Assembly: GCF_005047355.1 (NCBI RefSeq)
Contig: NZ_SUMC01000002.1
Coordinates: 248,001-312,000, forward strand
DNA: 64,000 nt
Reading direction: 5' to 3'
Origin: Actinacidiphila oryziradicis
GTDB lineage: Bacteria; Actinomycetota; Actinomycetes; Streptomycetales; Streptomycetaceae
The position numbers and the translations under genes were made by a program. Below the pieces are notes generated by a model. The model saw only the letters and a program-made list of their open reading frames with translations, did not search any database and was not told the DNA's origin. Within the stretch, counting starts at the first letter, position 1; each line of letters opens with the position of its first letter. Shown here one piece after another: positions 8,857 through 17,129 of this stretch.

Positions 8857-9019
8857 CCGTGTCCGGTGGTCCTCAAGCGCTGGACGGGCTCAAAATGAGC
8901 CCGTCCAGCCCGGCAACACCCCCAGCCAGCCCGGCGTTTGTGCTGGGCTGCCGGGGAACCGCCCCGAATGTCAGTGGCGTTGTCTACCGTAGGTACACAA
9001 CGACCGAAGGGGGGATTCG
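8857..9019. repeat. Intergenic spacer with hairpin and repeat-like segment
   Basis: GCTGGACGGGCTC (8879-8891) pairs exactly with GAGCCCGTCCAGC (8897-8909) around a 5-base loop, a strong terminator-like hairpin downstream of the lipoprotein gene. The following CCAGCCCGGCGTTTG resembles the element near 5180. No gene is seen. Confidence 0.5.
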
Positions 9020-9649
9020 GTGGCGTACAAACCCATCGCGGGCGATTCCACGGCCGCACGACCGAGAAACGTTCTGGGCCCGGCTGCCCGGGTCAGAGCG
9101 GCAGCAGGGCTCATGCTGGCCTGGGTCGGCCTGCTCTGGCTCATCGAAGCGATCGACCTGGCCTCCAACCACGCACTCGACACCTTCGGCATCGTGCCGC
9201 GCGAGATCGGCGAGCTGCGTGACATCATCCCGGCCGCCTTCATCCACTTCGGTTTCGACCATGTCGCCGCCAACAGCGTCCCGCTCCTGGTCCTCGGCTT
9301 CATCGCGGCGCTGCGCGGCATACGCCGCTTCCTCGGCGTCGCCTTTGTCATCACCCTCACCAGCGGCTTCGGCGTCTGGCTCGTCGCGCCCGCCCACACC
9401 AACACCGCCGGCGCCTCCGGCGTCGTCTTCGGCCTCTTCGGCTATCTGCTGGTCCGCGGCTTCGTCGACCGCCGCCCGCTCGACATCGCCGTCGGCCTGA
9501 TCATCGCCGCCCTCTACGGCTCCATCTTGTGGGGCGTCCTGCCCACCGCCCAGGGCGTCTCCTGGCAGGGCCACCTCTTCGGCCTCATAGGCGGCGTCGC
9601 CGCGGCCTTCCTCCTCCGCGAGCGCCCGGAGGACGGGCTCATACGCTGA
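9020..9649 (+). CDS. Rhomboid family intramembrane serine protease
   Basis: The 209-residue protein has six hydrophobic segments and the rhomboid motifs in order: FDHVAANSVPLL (residues 80-90), GASGVVFGLFG with catalytic Ser133, and GHLFGLIGG with catalytic His185. It should cleave transmembrane helices within the bilayer. The GTG start at 9020 is preceded by an AAGGGGGG ribosome site. Its 3' end overlaps the convergent Uma2 gene by 11 bases. Substrates cannot be deduced from the sequence. Confidence 0.93.
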   Translation: MAYKPIAGDSTAARPRNVLGPAARVRAAAGLMLAWVGLLWLIEAIDLASNHALDTFGIVPREIGELRDIIPAAFIHFGFDHVAANSVPLLVLGFIAALRGIRRFLGVAFVITLTSGFGVWLVAPAHTNTAGASGVVFGLFGYLLVRGFVDRRPLDIAVGLIIAALYGSILWGVLPTAQGVSWQGHLFGLIGGVAAAFLLRERPEDGLIR

Positions 9650-10205
9650 CGCCGGGGTCGACCGGCAGCTGATCGGTGTCGAAACTCAGCTCTCCGACGG
9701 TCGTGTCCACGGTCACGGTCTTGCCGTACGGAATCGTGTCCCGTCCCAGGTAACCATCAGGGCCAGGGTTCCACAGGGTGCTGCAGCGGCCCTTGGTAGG
9801 ATCGAAGATCAGGTAGTTGGCGATGCCCTGGGCCGCGTACCGCTTGTCCTTGACCTCGTAGTCGTTGCGGACGCTGCTCGGAGACACCACCTCGATGACG
9901 ACTTCCACCAGGTCCGGGGCGTAGGCGCTCAGATTCCGGCTCTCCTCGGCGGCGGGGATCACGGCAAGATCCGGGCACAGCTCGAATTCGTCGCTGAACG
10001 GCATAGCGACATCGCTGATGATGCCCCACTCATCCGACAGCTGAGGTTCCAGCTGGTTCCACAGAAGGCGAATGGTGCGCGCGTGGAATGGCCGTACTGG
10101 ACTCATCACGATGTTGCCCTCGACAATCTCGACCCGATAGCCCGGGAACATGTCCTCGAAGCGACTGAGCTGCGAGTGCACGCGGTGGAGCTCGGTGACT
10201 GTCAC
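9639..10205 (-). CDS. Uma2 family endonuclease (DUF820)
   Basis: This 188-residue protein has the PD-(D/E)XK-like Uma2 arrangement: VEIVEGNIVMSPVRPFHART near the N-terminus, CPDLAVIP (catalytic Asp), and VEVVIEVVSPSS followed by KDKRYAAQGI. Uma2 proteins are very abundant in actinobacteria and cyanobacteria and their role is not settled. The GTG at 10205 is chosen because GGGAGG lies five bases ahead; an ATG at 10223 has no such site. A second family member occurs at 61955-62551. Confidence 0.85.
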   Translation of the reverse strand: MTVTELHRVHSQLSRFEDMFPGYRVEIVEGNIVMSPVRPFHARTIRLLWNQLEPQLSDEWGIISDVAMPFSDEFELCPDLAVIPAAEESRNLSAYAPDLVEVVIEVVSPSSVRNDYEVKDKRYAAQGIANYLIFDPTKGRCSTLWNPGPDGYLGRDTIPYGKTVTVDTTVGELSFDTDQLPVDPGVSV

Positions 10206-10250
10206 ATCGGCCTCCCTGTCCATGCTCTCGATGGTAGGCCGAAACCGTAC

Positions 10251-11171
10251 TCATACGCCGAGGCCACGCACCGCCAGGTCCAGCAGGGCACACACGAACA
10301 GGGCAATACCGATGAAACCATTGACGCTGAAGAACGCCCGGTTGAGCCGGGACAGGTCACCCGGCCTGACGATGCTGTGCTCGTACAGGAAGGCCGCCAC
10401 GACAATCGCCAGCCCCACCCACCAGAACACACCGGCGCCGACAGCGGCCCCGTACCAGGCGAGCAGCACCACCGTCACCGCATGGCACGCGCGGGCACCG
10501 TAGAGCGCCGCCGTGATACCGAAGCGCGCCGGAACGGACTTCACCCCGTGGGCGCGGTCGGCCGCGACATCCTGGGATCCGAAGATCAGGTCGAATCCGC
10601 CGATCCAGATGCCCACCGCCAGCCCCAGGATCACGGCGTCCCAGGACCAGCTGCCGGTGACGGCCAGCCAGGCGCCGATCGGGCCCATGGCCTGGGCCAG
10701 GCCCAGAATCGCGTGCGGGAAGTTCGTGAACCGCTTGCCGTACGGATAGACCACCATCGGGATGACCGCTATCGGCGCGAGCGCCAGGCACAGCGGGTTG
10801 AGCATCGCGGCCGCACCGAGGAAGACCACGACCGCGACCAGCGCACCGGTCCAGGCGGAGCGCACCGAGACCGCGCCGGTCACTATCTCGCGGTTCGCCG
10901 TGCGCGGATTACGGGCGTCGATCTCGCGGTCGATGATGCGGTTGCAGGCCATGGCGAAGGTGCGCAGGCCCACCATGGCCACCGTCACGAGGAAGAGCCG
11001 CCACCAGTGGACGGTGCGGTCCTCCGCGAACATCGCGCTGAGCGCGGCGATATAGGCGAAGGGGAGAGCGAAGACCGAGTGCTCGATCATCACCAGCCGC
11101 AGGAAGGCTTTGACCTTGCCCGGCCGGGGCTCGGGCCCGAAGAGATCGGGGATCAGGGAATCAGCGCTCAC
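10251..11171 (-). CDS. mqnP: Menaquinone polyprenyltransferase MqnP (UbiA family)
   Basis: The 306-residue multi-pass membrane protein has both Asp-rich UbiA motifs: NRIIDREID near residue 78 and DVAADRAHGVKS near residue 200. These bind Mg-diphosphate of the polyprenyl donor. MqnP attaches the side chain to 1,4-dihydroxy-6-naphthoate. Its start overlaps the stop of the upstream decarboxylase gene by four bases, so the two are translationally coupled. Confidence 0.92.
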   Translation of the reverse strand: MSADSLIPDLFGPEPRPGKVKAFLRLVMIEHSVFALPFAYIAALSAMFAEDRTVHWWRLFLVTVAMVGLRTFAMACNRIIDREIDARNPRTANREIVTGAVSVRSAWTGALVAVVVFLGAAAMLNPLCLALAPIAVIPMVVYPYGKRFTNFPHAILGLAQAMGPIGAWLAVTGSWSWDAVILGLAVGIWIGGFDLIFGSQDVAADRAHGVKSVPARFGITAALYGARACHAVTVVLLAWYGAAVGAGVFWWVGLAIVVAAFLYEHSIVRPGDLSRLNRAFFSVNGFIGIALFVCALLDLAVRGLGV

Positions 11172-12619
11172 AGGCCGTACTCCTTCCAGCGGGCGTCGAC
11201 CTTCGCCGCCGTCTCCGGGTCCGGGACGACCATGTTCGGCCAGCCGCCGTCCCGCGTGTAGCCCTCCTCGGGCAGCTTCTCCGTCGCGTCGATGCCGGCC
11301 TTGCCACCCCAGAACTGCTGGTAGGAGGAGTGGTCCAGATGGTCCACCGGCCCTTCCACCACCGTCAGATCACGGGCGTAGTCCGTGTTCCCCAGGGCCC
11401 GCCAGGCGACCTCGTGCAGATCGTGCACATCGCAATCCGCGTCTACGACCACGATCAGCTTGGTGAGCGACATCATGTGCGCGCCCCAGATCGCATGCAT
11501 GACCTTCTGCGCGTGCTTCGGGTACTTCTTCTCGATCGAGACGATCGCGCAGTTGTGGAACCCGCCCGCCTCCGGCAGGTGGTAGTCCACGATGTCCGGC
11601 ACGATGATCTTCAGCAGCGGCAGGAAGAACCGTTCAGTCGCCCGGCCCAGCGGGCCGTCCTCCGTCGGCGGGCGGCCGACCACGATCGACTGCAGCAGCG
11701 GACGCTTCCGCATCGTCACACAGTCGATGGTCAGCGCCGGGAACGGCTCCTGCGGAGTGTAGAACCCCGTGTGGTCCCCGAAGGGGCCCTCCGGGAGCAT
11801 CTTGCCGGGCTCCAGCCACCCCTCGAGGACGACCTCCGCCTGCGCGGGCACCTGAAGGGGCACCGTCTTGCAGTCCACCATCTCCACCCGCTTGCCCTGG
11901 ACGAAGCCGGCGAACAGATACTCGTCGATGTCCCCCGGCAGCGGCGCCGTGGAGGCGTACGTGACAGCCGGCGGACAACCGAAGGCGATGGCCACCGGCA
12001 GCCGCTCGCCCCGCCGTTCCGCGACCTTGTAGTGGTTGCGGCTGTCCTTGTGGATCTGCCAGTGCATGCCGATGGTCCGGCGGTCGTGCCGCTGCAACCG
12101 GTAGAGCCCGAGGTTCCGCACCCCGGAGTCGGGATCCTTCGTGTGCGTCAGCCCCAGGTTGAAGAAGGAACCGCCGTCCTCCGGCCAGGTGAAGAGCGCC
12201 GGGAGCTGGTCGAGATCAACGTCGTCCCCCTGCAGCACCACCTCCTGGACAGGGGCGTCCTTCACCTTCCTCGGCGGCACATGCGTCATCCCGGCGAGTT
12301 TCCCGAAGGCCTCCCGCACCCCCACGAAGCCGTGCGGCAACTCCGGCTTCAGCAGTCCGCCGATCCGGTCGCTGATGTCCCCGTAGCTCTTCAGCCCCAG
12401 CGCCTTCAGCAGCCGGCGGTCGGTCCCGTAGACATTCATCGCCAGCGGCATCGCCGATCCGCGCACGTTCTCGAACAGCAGCGCCGGACCGCCCGCCTTG
12501 TTCACCCGGTCGGTGATCTCGCCGACTTCGAGGTAGGGGTCGACCTCGGCCTTGATGCGCTTGAGGTCGCCGTCTCTCTCCAGGGCCCTCAGGAACGAGC
12601 GAAGATCGTCGTAAGCCAT
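11168..12619 (-). CDS. UbiD-family menaquinone biosynthesis decarboxylase
   Basis: The 483-residue protein matches UbiD decarboxylases in length and sequence: start MAYDDLRSFLRALERDGDLK, an N-terminal domain with PALLFENVRG, EGPFGDHTGFYTP in the middle, and AIWGAHMMSLTKLIVVVDAD towards the end. It uses prenylated FMN (from the UbiX-like protein at 7.0-7.7 kb) and probably removes the carboxylate from the prenylated naphthoate. It is the first gene of a two-gene unit with mqnP. Confidence 0.92.
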   Translation of the reverse strand: MAYDDLRSFLRALERDGDLKRIKAEVDPYLEVGEITDRVNKAGGPALLFENVRGSAMPLAMNVYGTDRRLLKALGLKSYGDISDRIGGLLKPELPHGFVGVREAFGKLAGMTHVPPRKVKDAPVQEVVLQGDDVDLDQLPALFTWPEDGGSFFNLGLTHTKDPDSGVRNLGLYRLQRHDRRTIGMHWQIHKDSRNHYKVAERRGERLPVAIAFGCPPAVTYASTAPLPGDIDEYLFAGFVQGKRVEMVDCKTVPLQVPAQAEVVLEGWLEPGKMLPEGPFGDHTGFYTPQEPFPALTIDCVTMRKRPLLQSIVVGRPPTEDGPLGRATERFFLPLLKIIVPDIVDYHLPEAGGFHNCAIVSIEKKYPKHAQKVMHAIWGAHMMSLTKLIVVVDADCDVHDLHEVAWRALGNTDYARDLTVVEGPVDHLDHSSYQQFWGGKAGIDATEKLPEEGYTRDGGWPNMVVPDPETAAKVDARWKEYGL

Positions 12620-12709
12620 ACATGCCAGTATCGGGCACCCACTACCCTGGACCCATCACCGGGCCCCGCCGACGGCCCGGGCCACCTCAAGCAGGGGGGC
12701 GCCTCCAAG

Positions 12710-13009
12710 ATGCTCAGGTATTTTCCCTACCTCCTGATGCTGGCACTGGTGATCTACGCGTTCATCGACTGCCTCAGCGCTCCCGCGGAAGAGATCCGCG
12801 GGCTGCCCAGGGCGGTCTGGCTGCTGATCATCCCGTTTTTCCCCCTCGGCTGGCTCGTCGCGGGCAAGTGGCAGGGCGCCCCAGCCACGATCAGCGCCCC
12901 CGCCGGACCGTGGATCCCCCCGGACGACAACCCGGAGTTCCTCAAGTCCCTCGGCGAGGCGCAAACGCGCCGACGGGATCAGGACCCGGGCGGCACCGAC
13001 ACTCCCTAA
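12710..13009 (+). CDS. Small membrane protein with phospholipase D-nuclease N-terminal-type domain (PLDc_N)
   Basis: The 99-residue product starts MLRYFPYLLMLALVIYAFID, has a second helix AVWLLIIPFFPLGWLVAGKW and a polar tail with GPWIPPDDNPEFLKSL. This two-helix layout with a Pro-rich tail fits the PLDc_N family of small actinobacterial membrane proteins. It is divergent from the decarboxylase gene. Function is unknown. The ATG at 12710 has only a weak purine-rich region upstream. Confidence 0.8.
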   Translation: MLRYFPYLLMLALVIYAFIDCLSAPAEEIRGLPRAVWLLIIPFFPLGWLVAGKWQGAPATISAPAGPWIPPDDNPEFLKSLGEAQTRRRDQDPGGTDTP

Positions 13010-13098
13010 CGCCCCACCCCCTACAAGCTGTACGCCGCCCCGCCCCCCGCTACGGACATTGCGCCCCTTCAGCCAGGCCCCCCGCGTACGGCTACAAG

Positions 13099-13300
13099 GT
13101 GATCGCCGTCGAAGCGACGGGGGCCGAGCCCATCCCGCTCGCCGAACGGCACGCCAGCCCCGTCCACCTCCTGTGGACCTGGTCCTCGCCGAACATCGAG
13201 TTCGCCACCGCCTATATCGGTGTCATCTCCGTCCTCGGCCTCAGCTTCTGGCAGGCCGCCGCCGCCCTCGTTCTCGGCACCGCGGTCGGCTCCGCCGCCC
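13099..13300 (+). pseudogene. N-terminal fragment of an NCS1 purine/cytosine permease
   Basis: The frame reads VIAVEATGAEPIPLAERHAS, then LLWTWSSPNIEFATAYIGVI and [12 protein letters not shown], the first 65 or so residues of NCS1 (cytosine/purine) permeases. It then breaks into unrelated sequence that is the antisense of a PucR regulator fragment. About 85% of the transporter is missing, so it is non-functional. Confidence 0.75.
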
Positions 13301-13628
13301 GAAGCAGCTCCCGCCCGTCCCCACCTCGGCGGGGACGTCCGGCAGTGAGCGCCCGATCTCGAAGGCGACGCCCGCGACGTCACGCGCGGCCAGCTGGCGC
13401 ACCCAGTGCCGACGGGCGCCGGGGTCCGCCCCGGCGAGTCCGAGGCCGGTGGTGAGGAGCAGCTCGCCGCCGGAGAGCAGTGGCCCGATCTCGTAGATCT
13501 CGCTGGAGTGCACCCACCGGACCGGCCGGTCCGGGGACGTACTCGCCCGCGAGCACTTCGGGCCCGGCCCCGCCGACGACGTCCAGGGCCAGGATCTCGC
13601 CGAGAGTGAGGAGGGGAAAAGCAGCCAT
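13301..13628 (-). pseudogene. Truncated, frameshifted PucR-type regulator
   Basis: On the minus strand from 13628 the protein begins [20 protein letters not shown]. One frame later it continues [34 protein letters not shown] and [20 protein letters not shown]. This is the N-terminal PucR domain of a purine catabolism regulator. A frameshift occurs near 13520, and everything after about residue 110 (including the HTH) is lost at the junction with the permease fragment. It is divergent from the deaminase gene, which it presumably once controlled. Confidence 0.75.
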
Positions 13629-13740
13629 GCGAACCAACCTCCCGGGGCACGGGACCAAGACATTCCGTCCGGTGTCGGGCCGTCCGGAAAGTACTTTCCG
13701 CACGTTGCCAGGGTGTTTCCGGGCCGGGAGAGTAGTCCGT

Positions 13741-14196
13741 ATGGACATCGACGCGCTCGACGCATCCGCCATGCTGGCGACAGCCGTCGCCGAGGCCAGG
13801 GCCGGTCTGGCCGAGGGCGGCATCCCCATCGGGGCCGCGCTGTACAGCGCCGAAGGTACCGTGCTGGGCCGCGGCCACAACCGCCGCGTGCAGGACGGGG
13901 ACCCCTCCGCGCACGGCGAGACCTCCGCCTTCCGCGCCGCCGGCCGCCAGCGCGCCTACCGGGGTACGACGATGGTGACGACCCTGTCGCCGTGCTGGTA
14001 CTGCAGCGGGCTGATCCGCCAGTTCGGGATCTCGCGGGTGCTGATCGGCGAGGCGGAGACCTTCCACGGGGGCCATGACTGGCTCGCCGAGAACGGAGTG
14101 GAGATCGTGCTGCTGGGCGACCAGGAGTGCGTCACCCTGATGACGGACTTCATCAAGGCCCGCCCCGAGCTGTGGAACGAGGATATCGGCGTATGA
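13741..14196 (+). CDS. Cytosine/nucleoside deaminase family protein
   Basis: The 151-residue protein has the cytidine-deaminase-like zinc motifs: AHGETSAF (His-Ala/Gly-Glu) and SPCWYCSG (PCxxC). It should deaminate a free base such as cytosine or guanine. Length and motifs fit the CodA/FCY1-like or guanine deaminase type. The ATG at 13741 follows a GGGAGAG site. It overlaps the next gene by ATGA, and neighbouring PucR and NCS1 permease remnants indicate a former base-salvage or catabolism locus. Confidence 0.88.
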   Translation: MDIDALDASAMLATAVAEARAGLAEGGIPIGAALYSAEGTVLGRGHNRRVQDGDPSAHGETSAFRAAGRQRAYRGTTMVTTLSPCWYCSGLIRQFGISRVLIGEAETFHGGHDWLAENGVEIVLLGDQECVTLMTDFIKARPELWNEDIGV

Positions 14197-15176
14197 CAAA
14201 CCCGGAGCAAGCGCAGCGCACCCGCATCCCCACCCTCGACCTCGCCCCCTGGCTGTCCGGCGACCCCGAGGCCCGCGCCGGTATCGCCGCCACCGTCGAC
14301 GACGCCCTGCGCACCGCCGGGTTCCTGCTGGTCACCGGCCATGGCGTCGACCCCGCCCTGCGCAGCGGCATCCGGGATGCCGCCCGCACCTTCTTCCGTC
14401 TCCCGGCCATCGTCAAGGAGCCGTACTCCGTGAAGGTCGGCGGCCGGGGCTGGCTCGGGCCGGGCGCGGAGGCGAACGCGTATGCGGACGGCATCGAGAC
14501 GCCGCCCGATCTGAAGGAATCGTGGAGCTTCGCGGCGGACGAGCCGACCGGCGACCCGGACACGGACGCGGAGTGGTTCCGGCCCAATGTCTGGCCGGAC
14601 GAAATCCCCGCTCTCCAACCCCTGGTGACGGCGTATCTCGCCCAGATGCGTGCCCTCTCCGATCAGCTTCTGGAACTCCTCGGCGTCGCCCTCGGCGAGT
14701 CGGCGGACTTCTTCACCCGGCACACCGCTCACCCCACCTGGGGCTTCAACATCAACTGGTATCCGGGCACGGACACCGTCGGCACCCCCGAACCGGGCCA
14801 GTTCCGGATCGGCCCGCACACCGACTTCGGCACGGTCACCGTCCTGGACCGCCAGGCGGGCAAGGGCGGGCTCCAGGTCTTCACCGACGAGGGCGGCTGG
14901 GAGGACGCCCCGTACGACCCGGAGGCGTTCACCATCAACATCGGCGATCTGATGGCACGCTGGACCGGCGACCGCTGGCGCTCGGGCCGGCACCGGGTGC
15001 TGCCGCCACCGGCGGACGTGCCCGCCGAGGAGCTGATGTCGCTCGTCTACTTCTACGAGTGCGACACGGGCACCGTCGTCGAGTCGGTCCCCGCCCCGGC
15101 CGGCCAGGTGGCGTACGAGCCGGTGGACTCGCACACCTACCTCCGCGCGAAGCTGGACTCGATCACGGCGGGCTAA
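14193..15176 (+). CDS. 2-oxoglutarate/Fe(II) oxygenase, isopenicillin-N-synthase-like
   Basis: The 327-residue protein has the N-terminal DIOX_N pattern (IPTLDLAPWL, GFLLVTGHGVDP) and the C-terminal jelly-roll with iron ligands HTDFG (HxD) and a distal His in SGRHRVLPPP. It should oxidise a small substrate using 2-oxoglutarate. It is translationally coupled to the deaminase (ATGA overlap). Together they suggest oxidative breakdown of a pyrimidine or purine, although the substrate is not visible. Confidence 0.88.
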   Translation: MTNPEQAQRTRIPTLDLAPWLSGDPEARAGIAATVDDALRTAGFLLVTGHGVDPALRSGIRDAARTFFRLPAIVKEPYSVKVGGRGWLGPGAEANAYADGIETPPDLKESWSFAADEPTGDPDTDAEWFRPNVWPDEIPALQPLVTAYLAQMRALSDQLLELLGVALGESADFFTRHTAHPTWGFNINWYPGTDTVGTPEPGQFRIGPHTDFGTVTVLDRQAGKGGLQVFTDEGGWEDAPYDPEAFTINIGDLMARWTGDRWRSGRHRVLPPPADVPAEELMSLVYFYECDTGTVVESVPAPAGQVAYEPVDSHTYLRAKLDSITAG

Positions 15177-15367
15177 GGGGCCGCGCGAATAGGTGGGGTG
15201 GGTGAAGGAGCGTGGCGAGGTGCAAGTCTGGCAAGGCGGAGGAGTGAGGCGACGCGGAGCGTCGTCGACCGACACCGACGGCAACACTTCCAGGCGCCCC
15301 CGCCGACGGAGTCGGCTGATGTCACAGCTCGGCACGCGACGCCGCCCCACCTACTCGCGCGGCCTCT
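15176..15367. repeat. 192-bp imperfect palindromic element
   Basis: The ends are 23-base inverted repeats matching at 21 positions (15176-15198 and 15345-15367; core CCGCGCGA, then AGGTGGGG). Inner segments also pair imperfectly, for example GCGTGGCGAG with a matching inner-right segment, and GCGACGCGGAGCGTCG near 15250 is itself a hairpin. No protein is encoded. It could be a small non-autonomous element (MITE-like), a structured RNA or a terminator cluster downstream of the oxygenase. Confidence 0.6.
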
Positions 15368-15553
15368 AAGGCCTGTCCGGTGGCAGGGTCGCTGCCGGCT
15401 GGCCGGTGGCACCAGGGCCGTGCCCGGAAGCGGGCTCTTTGCCGCCGAATGGTGTATTGCTCACGCAAGTCGTCTCTGCCCTGTCGGTAGTGCTCCCGCA
15501 GAGTCGTATGTGGCCCAACGAGGCCTTATGCGACTCAAGGGAGAGGGACAACC

Positions 15554-16981
15554 ATGCCCGACACGACCCGACGCAGACTCCTCGGCACGGCGGCCGGCAC
15601 GGTCGGCGGCGCTGCGGCGCTGTCGCTGCTGCCGCCAAGCGTCCGGCGGGCGGCGGCCGCCGGACCCGCCCCCCTCAGCTCGCTGGGCGACATCAAGCAT
15701 GTCGTCCTGCTCATGCAGGAGAACCGTTCCTTCGATCACTACTTCGGGACCCTCAGCGGTGTACGCGGCTTCTCCGACCCGAACGCGCTGACGCTCTCCA
15801 CCGGCCGGTCCGTCTTCTACCAGCCGGACACCGTCAATCCCGACGGCTACCTGCTGCCGTTCCACCTCGACACGCGTACCACCAGCTCACAGTCCATCCC
15901 CTCCACCAGCCACTCCTGGACGGTGCAGCACCAGGCCTGGAACGGCGGCGCGATGGACCACTGGCTGCCGGCCCACCGCGCGGCGGACGGGGTAAACGGT
16001 CCCTACGTGATGGGCTATTACACCCGCGAGGACATCCCGTTCCAGTTCGCGCTGGCCGAGTCCTTCACCATCTGCGACAACTACTTCTGCTCGGTCTTCG
16101 GCCCGACCTGGTCCAACCGTCTGTACTGGATGACCGGCACCATCGACCCCGCGGGCGCCCTGGGAGGCCCGGTCATCTCCAACAAGGCCCCGTCCCCCTA
16201 CCGCTGGACGACCTACGCGGAGCGGCTCCAGGCGGTCGGCGTCAGCTGGAAGGTCTATCAGCAGGCGGACAACTACCGGTGCAATCTGCTGGAGGAATTC
16301 CAGCAGTTCCAGAACGCGAAGCCGGGCGAACCGCTGTACGACCGCGGCATGGCCACCGGCCCGGAGGGCACCTTCGAGTACGACGCCCGGGCCGATCGGT
16401 TGCCGGCCGTCTCATGGATCATCCCACCCAGCCACCAGTCGGAGCACCCGAACTACCTTCCGGCGGCGGGCGCCGACTTCGTCGCCCAGAAGATCGAGGC
16501 CATCGCCTCGAATCCCGCTGTCTGGGGCAAGACCGCCTTCATCCTCAACTACGACGAGAACGACGGCCTCTTCGACCACGTCCCGCCACTCGTGCCCCCG
16601 GCCGGCACCCCGGACGAGTTCATCGGCGGCCTGCCCATCGGCGCCGGCTACCGCGTGCCTTGCATCATCGTCTCCCCGTGGACGGTCGGTGGCTGGGTCG
16701 CCCGCGACGCCTTCGACCACACCTCCGTACTCCAGTTCCTGGAGCGCTGGACCGGCGTCCGGGAGCCCAACATCAGCGCCTGGCGCCGCAGCACCTTCGG
16801 CGACCTCACCTCCGCCTTCGGCTTCCGCCGCCCTGCCCAGGCCCCTCCCTTGCTGCCCCAGGACACCATCGCCCAGCTGGTCCGTGCCCAGGCAGCCGTC
16901 GCTACCCTCCGTCCCACTGTCTTCCCCGGCGCCGCCCAGACCCCGCCGTGTCAGGAGAAGGGGCGCCGCCGGCCCCGCTGA
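15554..16981 (+). CDS. Tat-exported phosphoesterase (phospholipase C/acid phosphatase family)
   Basis: The 475-residue protein opens with a Tat signal, TTRRRLLGTAAGTVGGAAAL, then has HVVLLMQENRSFDHYFGTLS, the hallmark of bacterial phosphoesterases of the PlcN/AcpA family. Later motifs include SVFGPTWSNRLYWMTGT and NYDENDGLFDHVPP. It should be secreted and hydrolyse phosphate esters or phospholipids. It lacks the extra C-terminal domains of large phospholipases C. A GGGAGAGGG site precedes the ATG at 15554. Phosphate control is likely for the family but no PHO box was identified. Confidence 0.9.
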   Translation: MPDTTRRRLLGTAAGTVGGAAALSLLPPSVRRAAAAGPAPLSSLGDIKHVVLLMQENRSFDHYFGTLSGVRGFSDPNALTLSTGRSVFYQPDTVNPDGYLLPFHLDTRTTSSQSIPSTSHSWTVQHQAWNGGAMDHWLPAHRAADGVNGPYVMGYYTREDIPFQFALAESFTICDNYFCSVFGPTWSNRLYWMTGTIDPAGALGGPVISNKAPSPYRWTTYAERLQAVGVSWKVYQQADNYRCNLLEEFQQFQNAKPGEPLYDRGMATGPEGTFEYDARADRLPAVSWIIPPSHQSEHPNYLPAAGADFVAQKIEAIASNPAVWGKTAFILNYDENDGLFDHVPPLVPPAGTPDEFIGGLPIGAGYRVPCIIVSPWTVGGWVARDAFDHTSVLQFLERWTGVREPNISAWRRSTFGDLTSAFGFRRPAQAPPLLPQDTIAQLVRAQAAVATLRPTVFPGAAQTPPCQEKGRRRPR

Positions 16982-17129
16982 GACAGCCGCCCAGGCCGTA
17001 CGTGCCGGGCCCCGCCACGGCTGGGGCCGCCCGGGAGGGTGAGGCCCTGGCGGGCGCTCTGGCACGACGGGCGGAGTCCGGCGCAGCCGTCCGAAGCCCG
17101 CGAAGCGGCGCGAGGGCGGCGGATGACAA

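Noticed and set aside
13069..14199. Long minus-strand frame opposite the deaminase
   Set aside because: It overlaps the recognised deaminase and contains no domain apart from shadows.
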